Origin: Dipteronia dyeriana
Lineage: Eukaryota > Streptophyta > Magnoliopsida > Sapindales > Sapindaceae
Assembly (NCBI GenBank): GCA_032871835.1
Contig: CM065301.1
Coordinates: forward strand, 33,302,405-33,366,404
Reading direction: 5' to 3'
DNA length: 64,000 bases
Shown here: in pieces, positions 1 through 11,504 of the stretch
Numbering within the stretch: position 1 is the stretch's first letter
Layout: each line of letters opens with the position of its first letter
Notes under the pieces: model-generated
What the model was told of the DNA's origin: nothing
Database searches by the model: none
The model's input: only the letters and a program-made list of their open reading frames with translations
Position numbers and translations under genes: made by a program

Positions 1-1737
1 AAAATATCCAAGTTCAAAATGTGGTCATATGAGTAAATATGGTAACTTGGAGAGCTATAGGCGGTCTATGAGCTCTTGGCATTTACTAGTATTCTTCACG
101 AGGATACACTTTCTCCAATAAGGTTGTCTAGGGTACGAATGAGTAACATCAACTTATTCTATCTTTATTTAAGAGTTCAATTTTAGTTCTTTAGTGGAAT
201 GAACTAAAATTAAATAGATCGGACCTAAGTTAATCATTTGTTGATTGTGATTAGGTTGCGTCTATTGGAGCTTAAATTTAGATAGCCCGCCAAGATCCCC
301 AATCCACACGAACTTGCATGGATCACTTGATATATTCTACCGGACTAATAGGGGTCCATCTAGAATTGTAATAAGGCATGTGAACTTGTTTTTTTTTTGT
401 AAGAATATGTCTAGTTCACATGTGGACTTTTTTATTAAGGTTCAATGGATTTAATAAAATGCGAAAAATAATATATGGCCTTAATACTATGTATGGGTGG
501 CAATGGCTATGGATAATAGCTTTAATATATTATTTATTTTATTATTTAATTAAATGGCAATTAATAATTGTTTGATTAATTAATTATTTAATTAAAAGTC
601 AAAATCTTTTCCTATTAAGAGATGGTCTCCTAAAACTATACTATTGTTGGCAGTATAGTTAATGTTAAAGACTATATTTGATAAGTAGATAAATAAAAGG
701 AGTTATTTATCTAATCAAATTAGAAAGTCTTTAATATGGTTACAAACACACTATTGAGTAGGATTAGGAGTCTTGGTGTAGGAAAGAATTCTTTTTGGAA
801 AAGAATTCTTGGTCACCAAGTAAAACTACTTAGTGGTAGAATTCTTATTTGATAAGGATTCATAACCACCAAGTTAATCTACCTAAGGATAGGATTCTTG
901 TTTATCAAGTAATCATTCTTAGGAAAGATTGAACTCTCCTAACCTATATAAAAGACCAAAATTTCGTCCAACACAGTATAGTTATGGGAGTAGTTAGTTT
1001 TCTTTTTAGATAAAGATTCTAACTACCAAATAAATCCACCTAAGGAAAGGATTCTTGTCAACCAAGTGAATCCTTCTTAGGAAAGGATTTTTGAACCTAT
1101 ATATATGTGTGAATAATTTCAGTCATGACTAAGGTATTAGAGAGGAATTTCGGCCAAGCTTTATTTGAGAAAGAAAAAGTTTCATCCATCATAGGAATTT
1201 TGAGGGAGAAAAATCTGTTTTTACTCTAGACAAAATTTGATCATCTCTAATCAATAGTGTGTGAATTCGACCAAGTAGAAAAAAAAGGGGAATGTTTTTG
1301 TATTCGATAGTATACTAATATCATTTACATCAAAAGGGTTTTGTTTACAACATCGAATCAAGGTTCACGCGAGTTACAATCAAATTGATTGATAATTCAA
1401 AAATGACCGAACGTTCTTGGATTTTTCTCTTGGAGGATATTTGTAACTAACAAATAAAAGATATTTGCTTTGTCTCCATCCTCAGGAATACAATTTAAAG
1501 AAAGGGAGCCCACACTCCTAGGTGATTCACGTTCGTGATTGGATTGGAAGATCTTGCGGAATCAATTCGGCGCTTGTTCAATCGTCACGCGTAAAAGGTA
1601 TGATACTTTTATATACATCACTTAATCTAGGGTTAAGGTTCTCGTTGCATAAAAGGGATTTTTTTTTTATATACGCAAACCTTAATTTCGTTTTTTAACA
1701 CGCTTCCGCTGCGTCTCTAAACCATTTTTTCCCTACA
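1..1737 (+). repeat. Family-A Ty1-copia LTR, 3' part (cut by window start)
   Basis: The text matches, block for block, the full plus-strand family-A LTR at 7786-10099 and the reverse complement of the LTRs at 23064-25495 and 37463-39852. It ends in ...ccctaca, the expected LTR terminus, and unrelated sequence follows. It contains the family landmarks: a CTATATAAAAG TATA-like box near 950 and the closing tract of 'ggttaaggttctcgttgcat'. No PBS follows the end at 1737, so it is the 3' LTR of an element lying left of the window, or a solo LTR. Confidence 0.85.
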
Positions 1738-2560
1738 ACGTCATTGTCATTCTCAATTCTCGGACAAGCAGTACCACTAATTTTAAAGGTCAATGACCAT
1801 AATTGTAATATGTACCTAGCAACATCAACTTTGGCAAAATATTCACCAACTTCACCAAGGCATCACAACTCACACATCTAGGAACATTGACTCACTTTGT
1901 CGTACCACCCTCATAACAATTGCCCACCTAACTTCCGCTGTGATGGATGACCAATTTCGTTGCATCCATATTCCTACAAGTCAAGTAATTGACATTTAAA
2001 GTATTTGACATGTAACTTTAAAATGAACTTACATGCAACAAAATAGGACTTGGATGGAATGTAACTTCACGAATCCCCTAGCATATAACTTCACAAATCA
2101 CCTAGCATGCAACTTCATAAATAACCGAGCATGTAACTTCATAAATAACCGAGCATGTGACTTAAAAAATAGCCTAGCATGTAACTTAAAAAATAACCTA
2201 GTATGTAACTTAAAAAATAACACAGCATATAACTTGAGTACAAAAAATAAACATGCATGTAACTTTAAAAAATACTACCATGTAACTTGGGTACAAAAAC
2301 TTACAATAGTTAGATTTCACTCCAAATCGAAATTACAGAAACACATTATACTTAGAAATAAATTGACATGTAATATTAAATTGAACTGACATGTAACATT
2401 AAATGGGTCTGGAATGTAACCCTTGAACAAAAATTGACAGTACATGGGTTTCACTCAAAATCGAAATCATCCTCTTTTTCTTCAAATTAAACTTGTTCAT
2501 TCTTGTAAAATACAAGTAGGAAATTGATACATACCTTCAACTACTTTAAGACAGAGCTGA
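1738..2560. repeat. Interspersed repeat block with minisatellite, related to 63522-64000
   Basis: Between the LTR end and the GA-rich tract there is no credible gene. The part at about 1890-1980 (ccaatttcgttgcatcc and neighbours) resembles 63740-63810 (ccaatttcattgcgtcc), so both belong to one dispersed repeat family, and in both a minisatellite follows. The open frame at 2033-2389 is the minisatellite read as protein (see next entry) and is not supported as a gene. Confidence 0.5.
2057..2262 (+). repeat. 24-bp minisatellite
   Basis: About eight head-to-tail copies of a 24-bp unit of the type aacttcataaataaccgagcatgt, drifting to aacttaaaaaataacctagcatgt. Because 24 is a multiple of three, one frame stays open as an eight-residue repeat (CNFINNRA / CNLKNNLV). 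Copies differ by a few bases. A looser continuation with longer spacing reaches about 2400. Confidence 0.85.
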
Positions 2561-2669
2561 ATGCTAGGTTTTGGATCTGGATCTACCTTCATGAATGTGG
2601 TGACCGAAATCAGTTGAGAGACGATTTACCTGCAAAGACGAAGACCGACGAGTTTTAGAGCCGATTGGT

Positions 2670-2842
2670 AGACTCGGTTTTGAGAGAGAAGAAGCAAATC
2701 GGTTTTGAGAGAGAAGAAGCAAATCGGTTTTGAGAGAGAGAGAGAGAACACGGTTTGAGAGAGAAGAAGCAAATCGGTTTTGAGAGAGAAGAAGCAAATC
2801 GGTTTTGAGAGAGAATAAGCCAAAAAATCAAAGAATAAACAA

Positions 2843-2890
<48 letters not shown>
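2670..2890 (+). repeat. GA-rich 24-bp repeat followed by (GA)n microsatellite
   Basis: Four to five copies of gagagagaagaagcaaatcggttt, one of them interrupted by a short (GA)n, run from about 2670 to 2820. A clean (GA)n tract follows at about 2848-2889. The antisense open frames over this interval (Leu/Ser repeats) are low-complexity artefacts. Confidence 0.85.
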
Positions 2891-2893
<3 letters not shown>

Positions 2894-3419
2894 GTTTTCA
2901 AAATATTTAGAGGTGAAGGCCATTGATAGTGATAAGTGAAAAGTTTGGGTGGGAAAAATTGGATCACATAGAACAAAAATAAGGGCATATTTGAAAGTTC
3001 ATGGTTAAAGATGCTAACTATAATTAAAAATAAAATTTTGGCTAAAAACAATAACTCAATAATTTTTTCGATCATTTCTTACTATTCCCTACATATATAT
3101 ATATATATAACCAAGTGTTTGGGTTTGTTTGCTTGTTTATTTAGTTCATTAATTGCATTATAATTGTATCATGTTTTAGTTAAATTAGAATAGAGTAATT
3201 ATGACCTTGATTTCAATTGTCTAAAGTAATTGAATTGATAAATTTCGGTGATCAGCACATCAATTCTCATGGAAAGAATTTTATTTATTATTATATTACA
3301 TCACTGCTCTATACTATTGCGGACGCCCATTTTGATGCGATCAGAATTGTTGAGTTCGTTTTTTAAAGCTACAAATATGAAAACAAAACTTTTACGTCTC
3401 TAGCTTTAACTGAAGTGTA

Positions 3420-3740
3420 ATTGACTCATCATTCACGAGTGTGTAGAATAGTTGAATGTTAAATTAGATTATGATGTAAACAAAGCCGCATGCAACTGAC
3501 TCATGAAGTGGGTGGGTGCTAGCCAGCTAGAATCAATATTTGAATATTAAACCCTACAGATATCTGCAATTGACTCATGAAATGGGTGATTACTCAGTCG
3601 TGACATGTGGTGTTAAGAGTTGTTTGAACCCTACTTTGATGTTATGATTGTCAAAATCAAATAGTTGTTTCAATGTTCAAGTTCCACACTTCCACTCTAA
3701 ACGTTATGATGTAGACATAAAGGTATAATTGACCCATGAT
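3420..3740 (+). promoter_or_regulatory. Repeated TTGACTCAT-type modules upstream of the DUF26 gene
   Basis: A short module recurs: attgactcatc (3420), aactgactcatgaagtgggt (from 3495), aattgactcatgaaatgggt (from 3569), aattgacccatgatg (from 3728). Three of the four contain the W-box core TTGAC[C/T] and three contain TGACTCA. In established knowledge W-boxes bind WRKY factors, which control many DUF26 genes. That these copies are regulatory is inference from position (0.2-0.5 kb upstream of the ATG). Confidence 0.4.
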
Positions 3741-3864
3741 GTCAATGTTCAGAGTCATTTGAATCTTCAATTTTTCCATCGTATGGAAACTAATTTTTTC
3801 CAAAAGCATTGCAGCCATCGAAGAAAGTGGAATCTTTTTCACGGGTTATAACGGACAAGCAGCA

Positions 3865-3873
3865 TATATAAAA
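3865..3873 (+). promoter_or_regulatory. TATA box of the DUF26 gene
   Basis: The sequence tatataaaa lies 83-91 bases before the ATG at 3956, a normal plant spacing that leaves a 5' leader of roughly 50-60 bases. Confidence 0.6.
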
Positions 3874-3955
3874 AGAATAATGAGTGGTACAAATTGTATT
3901 CTAATTTTGATCATCCTCAGAAAACAAATTACTTGGTTTATATTCTTAAAGAATA

Positions 3956-4729
3956 ATGAATTTTACAAATATGCTTCTTTTTCTCTCTTTAATGCTTGTA
4001 ATTAGCAGGATCAGATTTACCAACGGCCAGGAATGTTATGATTCATCAGGAAACTTCACAGCAAACAGCACATACGGTAGAAACCGAGACCTCATCTTCT
4101 CGTCTCTTGCTTCTGATGTAAAAGCAAACGGCGGTTTCTATAAGGCCAGCATCGGCCAGGACCCCGACAAAGTTTATGCTATTGCACTTTGCAGAGGAGA
4201 TGTTAATTCTTCTTCAGAATCTGATTGCGCATCCTGTATCAATTCTGGAATCCAGGATATTATGAGCAAGTGTCCGAATCAAAAACTAGCTCTTTCATGG
4301 GGATCTGCGGGGCTTCTGCCATGCGTTGTTCGCTACGCAAGCAGCCCTATTTTCGGAAGAATGGAGTTGGACCCTTTTAGTGCAGGATATAACACTGGTG
4401 ATATAAGATCAAATAATCTGACGAAATTTGATGAGATCTGGGAAGGTTTGATGGTTCGCGTAGTGACTAAAACCTCTCATGGTTCTTCTAAGTTAAAATT
4501 CGGAACTGGAGAAGCAAACGTGACATTGTTTCAAAAAATTTATGCATTGATGCAGTGCACGCCAGATTTATCACAGCAAGTTTGTGAATATTGTTTATAT
4601 CAATCTTTGTCTTACTTTCAGAGTTGCTGTTATGGGAATCAAGGTGGTTACGTTTTGAGGCCTAGCTGTTTTCTACGCTGGGATTTGTATCCCTTTTATA
4701 GACTACCTATTGCTGAGACTCCCCTGTAG
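3956..4729 (+). CDS. Cysteine-rich repeat secretory protein, two DUF26 (Gnk2-homologous) domains
   Basis: A 257-residue single-exon ORF. Residues 1-24 form a secretion signal (hydrophobic MLLFLSLMLVIS core, likely cleavage after FTNG). The mature protein has two DUF26 domains: the first at about 27-130 (CRGDV...CASC and the KCPNQKLALSWGSAGLLPC region), the second at about 145-250 (C-X8-C-X2-C as CTPDLSQQVCEYC, then GGYVLRPSCFLRWDLYPFY). There is no transmembrane segment or kinase after the second domain, so it is a secreted CRRSP, not a CRK receptor. Such proteins act in the apoplast; some Gnk2-type members bind mannose and inhibit fungi, others are plasmodesmal. The first Cys motif has 11 residues between its first two cysteines instead of the usual 8. 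The ATG is the first in frame, just behind a TATA box and leader. No lesion was seen. It is the only ordinary host gene in the window. Confidence 0.92.
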   Translation: MNFTNMLLFLSLMLVISRIRFTNGQECYDSSGNFTANSTYGRNRDLIFSSLASDVKANGGFYKASIGQDPDKVYAIALCRGDVNSSSESDCASCINSGIQDIMSKCPNQKLALSWGSAGLLPCVVRYASSPIFGRMELDPFSAGYNTGDIRSNNLTKFDEIWEGLMVRVVTKTSHGSSKLKFGTGEANVTLFQKIYALMQCTPDLSQQVCEYCLYQSLSYFQSCCYGNQGGYVLRPSCFLRWDLYPFYRLPIAETPL

Positions 4730-5301
4730 TCGGAATTGCAATCCTGGTTTCATTTGAGGTGATTGATATTGTGCTTGTAGCCGTTTATTTTGCCTTGATT
4801 GGTGTCTGATTTGATCAAGTGAAAGAGAGAAAATATGAGTTTGTATACAATTATTTTGACTAGAGAGAGGATAAGAGTTTCTATACAATTATTTCGACTT
4901 ACATAATGGACCTGGGCTCAAATGAAGAAAAATCTATTCGGCTTATTGGTCATTATAGGTTTGATACAAATTCGGCTTATATAATTATAAAAGTGAGAAT
5001 ATTTATATTTCGGAAAAACTGAATATACATCTCTTTTTATATGTAAACCCTATTTAAAAATTTAAAATATAAAATCTTGTAAGTAAATTCTACACATTAC
5101 CAAGTATGCCCTCTCTTTTAATTTATAAAAATATTTGAAATAACAAAATTATAAAATAATAAATATATGGCTCATTTTTTTCCTTATTTTACCCACACAA
5201 AAAAATGCAGATATCTCCTTCTTCTTCATCTTTCTCCTTCTTTCTCAGTTTTTTCTGTCACTTTTATGTTCCACTGATTTTTAATACAAAATTAAAAGAG
5301 G

Positions 5302-5360
<59 letters not shown>

Positions 5361-7099
5361 GTGGAGCCGCACTCCTCCCAAATTTTGGACCCTAGATCAG
5401 AATTCTTCATCTGTTCTGATCTAAGATTTTTGTTTTTATTTATTAGTTTTAACTTAAAAAAAAAAAAAAAGGTTTATTAGTTTTAATTTGATTTATTTGG
5501 TTAAAATTTTGAAAAGGTAAATAATTATAAGAAATTATTATATTTTTGAATAAAAATATTAATATTTTAATTTAAAGGTAATGTTGGAAGTTTGAAAATA
5601 TATACATTTTGAGTATACATACTGTTTTAAAGGGCGTAAATATTATCACTCTAATTACATATGAAATCCATATATTTATGACACTTCGAAAAGCATTTGG
5701 AGTCATTTTACCATTTTGGATTAGTAATATATCGTTGGATCCGTATCAACTAGGTATATAGAAATTGACAAATTGCATTGCAGTTTTCCTGTAAAAAAAA
5801 GTCCAAAGACCAATTTGACCACCATTTTTCAGCTTTTCTGTTTTTAGGCATTTTTAGCCATTTTTGTTTTTAGTGAAATTTAGTTTAATTGAGTATGTTT
5901 AGGAATTAATATATAGTTCATTAGATTTTGGAACTCACACAAATTTACCTTTTTTTGGGTGAGTTTTGGGTTTATCTTGTTATAGTCAATTCGGAATCCT
6001 GAATCCTTTAAGCAAGAGTCAAAATAGTTGTTTGTTACTTTTTTATTAGATATATATAAAATCGTTCTTTGGAAAAAAACTCTCTCGTGAATTAGAAAAC
6101 ATATCACCGTTTGTCATGCACACGTTCATAAAACTAGTACACTAAATTTTCGTTTTGCTTTTTAATAAATTGTATGGAAAATTAAATAGTGATATAAAGC
6201 TGATTACATGTTTTAATTTAAATATATTTTTTTAATTGAAAACTGAATAGTAGTGTTGAGTTTGTTTTTTAAAACTATAAATATTTGAAAACACTACCTT
6301 CACATCCATATGCGTTTCAACTATCAATTGTCTTCTTTTTTTTACCTCAAGTAACTATTAATTGTTATATGGTCTAAAAAAATTATTTATTAAATTTTAA
6401 AATAAAATTATTTTGTAATTGTTAATTTTTCATGACTAATAAAATATTATGGTGAAATTCATAAGTAACTAAAAAATTAGGGGCTTTACTAATTTTACTC
6501 CGAATTAACATTTTTATTGTTCCTACCAAACATTCCACTATTCGGACCAAACCGCCCATCAATCTAAAAGAATTTTTTTTTTTTAAAAAAAAGAAATTTA
6601 TAAAACAAAAGAAAATGAATATGTGAAAGAAGAGAGATAAAAGATAAACTTTAGATTTTGAATTCAGAGAGACAGAGAAAGACCCCAAATAAGTTTTTTT
6701 AATTTTTCTCTTAAAATTCTTTCAAAACTCTTCACGATTTCTTAAGCAAATCTTCAAGAATCAACTGTAAAAGGTATGTAATCTTATTTCAATCCATTTT
6801 CATGCTTTAATTTGTTACAAAATCTCTCATTTTCTCTCTTTCAGACCGAAGGTCGGCTAGTGTTAGGGTTAGGATTGGATTTTTGGGCAAAAGGGATTTT
6901 GTTGATTCGAAAAGATTACATGTGTGCTTAACAATTTTAAACATTTATTTTTAATGAAATCGTTTGCTTTAAACATGCTCAGTTTTTCCAAGCAATTGAA
7001 GATCCGATATTGAACTGGAGGAATTTGATTGGAGTGTTGTGTAAGCGTTATAAAAAAATAATTTATCTTACATTGAATACATTGAAAAAAAAATAATCT
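4730..7099. other. AT-rich intergenic DNA, no gene supported
   Basis: The 3' flank of the DUF26 gene and further AT-rich DNA. It contains the microsatellite at 5308-5360 and poly-A/T runs. The short ORFs here (5205-5480, 5880-6107, 6422-6688) are low in complexity, lack any family motif and are not supported. No RNA gene was recognised. Confidence 0.6.
5308..5360 (+). repeat. Compound (TA)n(GA)n microsatellite
   Basis: An uninterrupted (TA)n of about 30 bases passes directly into (GA)n of about 22 bases. It accounts for the Tyr-Ile/Glu-Arg repeat seen if it is translated. Confidence 0.95.
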
Positions 7100-7675
7100 T
7101 GTCTAATACAACCTAGAGGGGGGTAAATAAGTTGTTAATCGATTATTACCAATTTTTTGATTAGGCAATATTAATCACAACTAACCAAACACAACCATAC
7201 AACAAAAATCAAGTAAAAATACGGAAAGTAAAGAACACTTGATTTTTATGTGGAAACCCTCTAAACGGAAAAAACCACGTGACTAGCTATCCTAGCCACT
7301 TGAGACACCGAAACCCACTATATGAAAAGAAGATTACACTCTCAAGTGATACACGGATTCTCACTCTTGATAACATCAGGTTACGTACACTACCACTCAT
7401 CACTCCTGATTTAATCCCTAGTGATATCCCCCGATCCACTACTCTTAGAGAGAGGACCTTCTGATCTACCCGCAGGCCTTTTACAGTGGCACTTGGCAAA
7501 ATGCTTGCCAACCAACCCTTGGTTGCAAGACTTCATTTTCTTGTGCAAATTCACCTAGAAGCCATAAGACTTTGACTCTATGAAGAAAATTAAAGGTATA
7601 AGTGAATATGTGACAATATTCAAAATGTAATAATGTGTAAGACCACATACAAAATGCCTAACTAGATGTTATTGT
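7100..7675 (-). repeat. SIRE-like Ty1-copia LTR fragment
   Basis: The order of short landmarks (cctagaggggggtaaataagtt, the attaccaa.ttttgatta block, 'atgtggaaaccctctaaacgg' followed by a gtgactagctatccta-type block) is the same as in the LTR of E2 at 16550-16760 and in E3 at 41930-42130, at clearly lower similarity. It stops abruptly at 7675, where the family-B LTR begins, so that insertion truncated or interrupted it. Confidence 0.6.
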
Positions 7676-7785
7676 TGGGATTTATGCCCTAAAGCTTGTA
7701 ATTTGTAAATGGAATGTTAACAAAAATAAACGAATAGTTTTATTCATTCTTCATATGTCATATATTGTTTATAACTTGTTCATAT

Positions 7786-10099
7786 TGTTGGGATTATGCT
7801 CGATAGCAAGAGTGTAATAATGTATTTGATAATCTTTTCATATTAATAAAGTGATTTCTAGTTTAATAAATCTTATAGCATTTATAGTTTAATTATTATA
7901 ATTGTCAAATGTAAATAATCATAACGTCAAAAGACAATGAGAAAAGAAGAATTGTTCATACATCTGGATATGTATGAGGTAGACACAATTCTTTAGTTAG
8001 TCTTAAATAATATTCACAACTTAAGATAAAAGTTGGGCGCCTTTATCTTATCAAAGTTGTAGATTTTCTTGCTAGTATTTGAGTGGGATCAAATGTGCTA
8101 TGATGAGTCTAAAATCATCAAAGTGTAGTGTCTTTGGGTAAAAGAATATAGTGCATTGGGTGCATTGAATAGGATCATAGTGAAATACTTTATCCAGAAC
8201 CGTAAATGGATAAAAGTTTTCACTAGAAGACAATCGGAGAGTCTATCTCAGTCCTGAGATAAATGATGGACTTATGGTTGTAAATGTTATCATTTGGACT
8301 ATCAATAAGTACGATTATATAGCATAATATATCCTTGATAGTTTGGTGGTATTTATTTGTTAATCGATAGAGGGCTTGATTTATAGATATGAACATCGTG
8401 GCTCCATTTATTAAATATGAGTAGAATATCATCATATGGATGTTTTGAGGTGTTGGATATTAAATCTTAGCGTTCACTTTTCAATAGTGTCTATTGAAAT
8501 ATGGCTTCTGGATAAGTCAAAATATCCAAGTTCAAAATGTGATAATATGAGTAAATATGATAACTTGGAGAGCTATTGGAGGTCTATAAGCTCTTGGCGA
8601 TTACTGACATTCTTCACGAGGATACACTATCTCTATTAAGATTGTCTAGGGTATGAATGAGAAATATTAACTTATTCTATCTTTATTAAATAGTTCAATT
8701 TTACTTCTTTAGTGGAATGAACTAAAATTAATAGATGACCTAAGTGAATCATTTGTTGATTGTGATTAGGTTATGTCTATTGGAGCTTAAATTTAGATAG
8801 CCCGCCAAGATCTCCAATTCACACGAACTTGAATAGATCACTTGATATATTCTACCGGAGCAATTTATGGATCCATTTAGAATTGTATTAGAGCATGTTG
8901 ACTTGTTTCTTTTAGTAAGAATGGGTCTAGTTCACATATGAACATTTTATTAAAGTCCAATGGATTTAATAAAATAGAAAAAAAAAATTAGCCCATATTT
9001 ATATAGCTTGGGTGGCAAGGGACTATATAATAGCCTTATATATATATATATATTATTTAATTAAATGGAAATTAATTAATTAATTGTTTAATTAAAAGTC
9101 AAATCTTTTTCCTAGTAGAAGATGGTTTCCTAGAGTTATATTATTGTTGGTAATATGATAATTATCAAATACTATATTTGATAAGTAAATAAATAATAGG
9201 AATTTATTTATCTAGTCAAATTAGAAAGTATTTGATTTCTATTAAAACTCTAGTTGACAATTTGTCAAATTAGGAAGTTTTAATGTAATCACAATTTAAT
9301 TATATTTAATAATTGGTTATGAAATAAATACACTATTTGAGTTAGATTAGAAGTCTTGGTGTGGAAAAGAAATTTGATTTTGAAAAGGATTCTTTGTCAC
9401 CAAGTAAATCCACCTAGAGATAGGATTCTTGCCGACCAAATAAATCCTCCTTAGAAGAGGATTCGAGAAACCTATATATACCTCTAGGTTGTATTCAGCC
9501 AAAGCATTAATTTACTAGAGAAAATTCGCCAAAGGCAAGTTTTCTAAGAGTAAAATTCGGCCAAGAGAGAATTTTGAGTGTAGAGAATCTGGTTCTTACT
9601 CTGATAAATTCTTCCAACTCTAAAGATTGGTGTGTGAAAATTCAGCAAAGAAGAAAGGGAAGAAATAATGTTTTATTTTCGATAGTGCACTAGTAGCCTT
9701 TACATCAAAAGGTGTTGTATACAACATTGAATCAAGGTTCACAGTAGTTTTAATAAAATTGATTGATAATTCACAAGCGACCTAACGTTCTTTGTTTTTC
9801 TTCTTAGAGGATTATTGTGACTAACAAAAGAAAGAGATTTGGTTTGTTTCCATCCTCAGGTATACAATTTAAAGAAAGGAAACCCACACTCCTAGGTGAT
9901 TCACGTTCGTGATTGGATTGGATGACCTTATGGATTCAATTCAATGCTAGTTCAATCGGCACGAGAAAAAGGTACGATACTTTTAATATACATTGATTAA
10001 TCTAGGGTTACGGTTCTTACTTTTAAACGGAAAATTTTTAAAATATACCAAACCCTAATTTTACGCTTCCGTCGTGTTTTGAATTGATTTTTTTCTACA
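7786..10099 (+). repeat. Family-A copia solo LTR
   Basis: It begins tgttgggattatgctcgatagcaagag and ends ttttttctaca. It corresponds over its length to the reverse complement of the E1 LTRs. No internal region or PBS is attached on either side and family-B LTR sequence flanks both ends, so it is a solo LTR. I could not find a matching 5-bp target duplication (catat left, tttaa right). The ORFs at 8223-8639 lie in conserved LTR sequence and are not genes. Confidence 0.8.
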
Positions 10100-10362
10100 T
10101 TTAAAATCCAAGATTGATGGATGCAATCTCGAACTGTGTATATGAATGCCATAAACAGATGAATACAGTAAAAGACATGCAATCTAAGGAGTCAATAAAT
10201 AGAAAATGAAGATGGGTACTTTATTTATGGTTAATCCATAGATACAGTCCATTCCGTAGTGTACGGAGATCCTACTACGGAAATCCTATCCTAGGTCATT
10301 TATATGAAGATATAAGAATGGAGGCACCTTGTATGATGTGATCATATAAGACAGGGCCATGA

Positions 10363-11504
10363 TGTTGGAGTTTATGCCCTAAAGATGTAATTTGTAAATG
10401 GATTTATGAAATAAATAAAAGAAAAGTTAAATAATGAGAGTATTGGATTGTCCAATTAATTGTGTTACGAAAGTGACACGTATTTATTCAGAAATTAATT
10501 AAATAATGAGAGTATTTAATTAATAAATAATGGTAATTAAATAAATTAAATAATAAGATTTTTTAATTATATTATTAATCACTAAATGGAGGGTGTTAGT
10601 TGATATTTGATAGAACAAGATAATATGATTATTTTATTTTATTAGATATTTGAAATTGAATTTAAAATGTTTAAATTCAAAATTATTTTTTAATTATTTT
10701 TTAATTATTTTAAATAAAAGAAATGAGATAATTTTTTTTTTAAAGTTTTTAAAAATTAAATAAAGATTTGATCGGTTTTTAAAAAGTTATATGTGTGTGT
10801 GTGATATTTATTATATTTAAAAAAAAAAAAAAAACTGAATGAAAGATCACTTTTTAAAAGTGATATATATATTTTTTTTAAACCAACCTTACCTGATCAA
10901 ATCGCATCAGGTGTGTGTGAGGTTAAAAAGTGAAAAAGCAAAAGACACTTGATGAATTATTGGTATTGTCTGCAAGTGATTTTGTCTGCAAGTGATTTTG
11001 TCTGCGTGAGTGACATTAGAAAGAGAAGTCAAAAGAATTTTGGTTTGTTTTTGAAGATTAGTGCAAGTGTGTGTACGACTGCACGGTGTATCAAACAAAA
11101 AGAGAAAAATATATTGTTAATATTTTTAATTAGAATTGTTCTAGTTGATTTTTATTTTGAAAAAAATAGTTTCTTCGTCTTTTCTCAACATCCTCCTAAG
11201 ATCCTGAGTACGTGAAACATCCACATGCAGTTATCAGTCCCGAAAATAACTAGAAAGATCAGTGGTACAGATCAGGAGCATATCGAAAAGTGATAGAGCC
11301 TCCAAACGTTGGTAAGCTTCTATTTCTTCTAATTATATCGATTTCAATTTCTTGTATATACGTATATTTTATTATTGTAACAATTTTATATGTAATAGTT
11401 CCAAAAAAAAATTGTGATCCCAAATTCACTGTTTCCTGATCGTTTACGATCTTTATAAAAAAAAAGAAAGTAAAAACCGATTTTCAATGAACGGAGTTCC
11501 AACA
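10363..11504 (+). repeat. Family-B copia solo LTR with target duplication catga
   Basis: TGTTGGAG...TTCCAACA, 1142 bp, flanked by catga at 10358-10362 and 11505-11509. Removing it restores a continuous host LTR sequence (gggccatgatctaaatg). It shares the cggattgtccaattaatt/gttacgaaagt block and the 'cctgagtac..g' to 'tttcgatttcaatttctt' end region with the host LTR at 12180-12820. Confidence 0.85.

Noticed and set aside
2564..3075. Antisense Leu/Ser-rich ORFs
   Set aside because: Translation of GA-rich tandem repeats; no motif.
5205..5480. 91-codon ORF with Tyr-Ile and Glu-Arg repeats
   Set aside because: The centre is a (TA)n(GA)n microsatellite; low complexity on both sides.
6840..6860. 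Short hairpin gaccgaaggtc
   Set aside because: A four-base stem; no supporting context.
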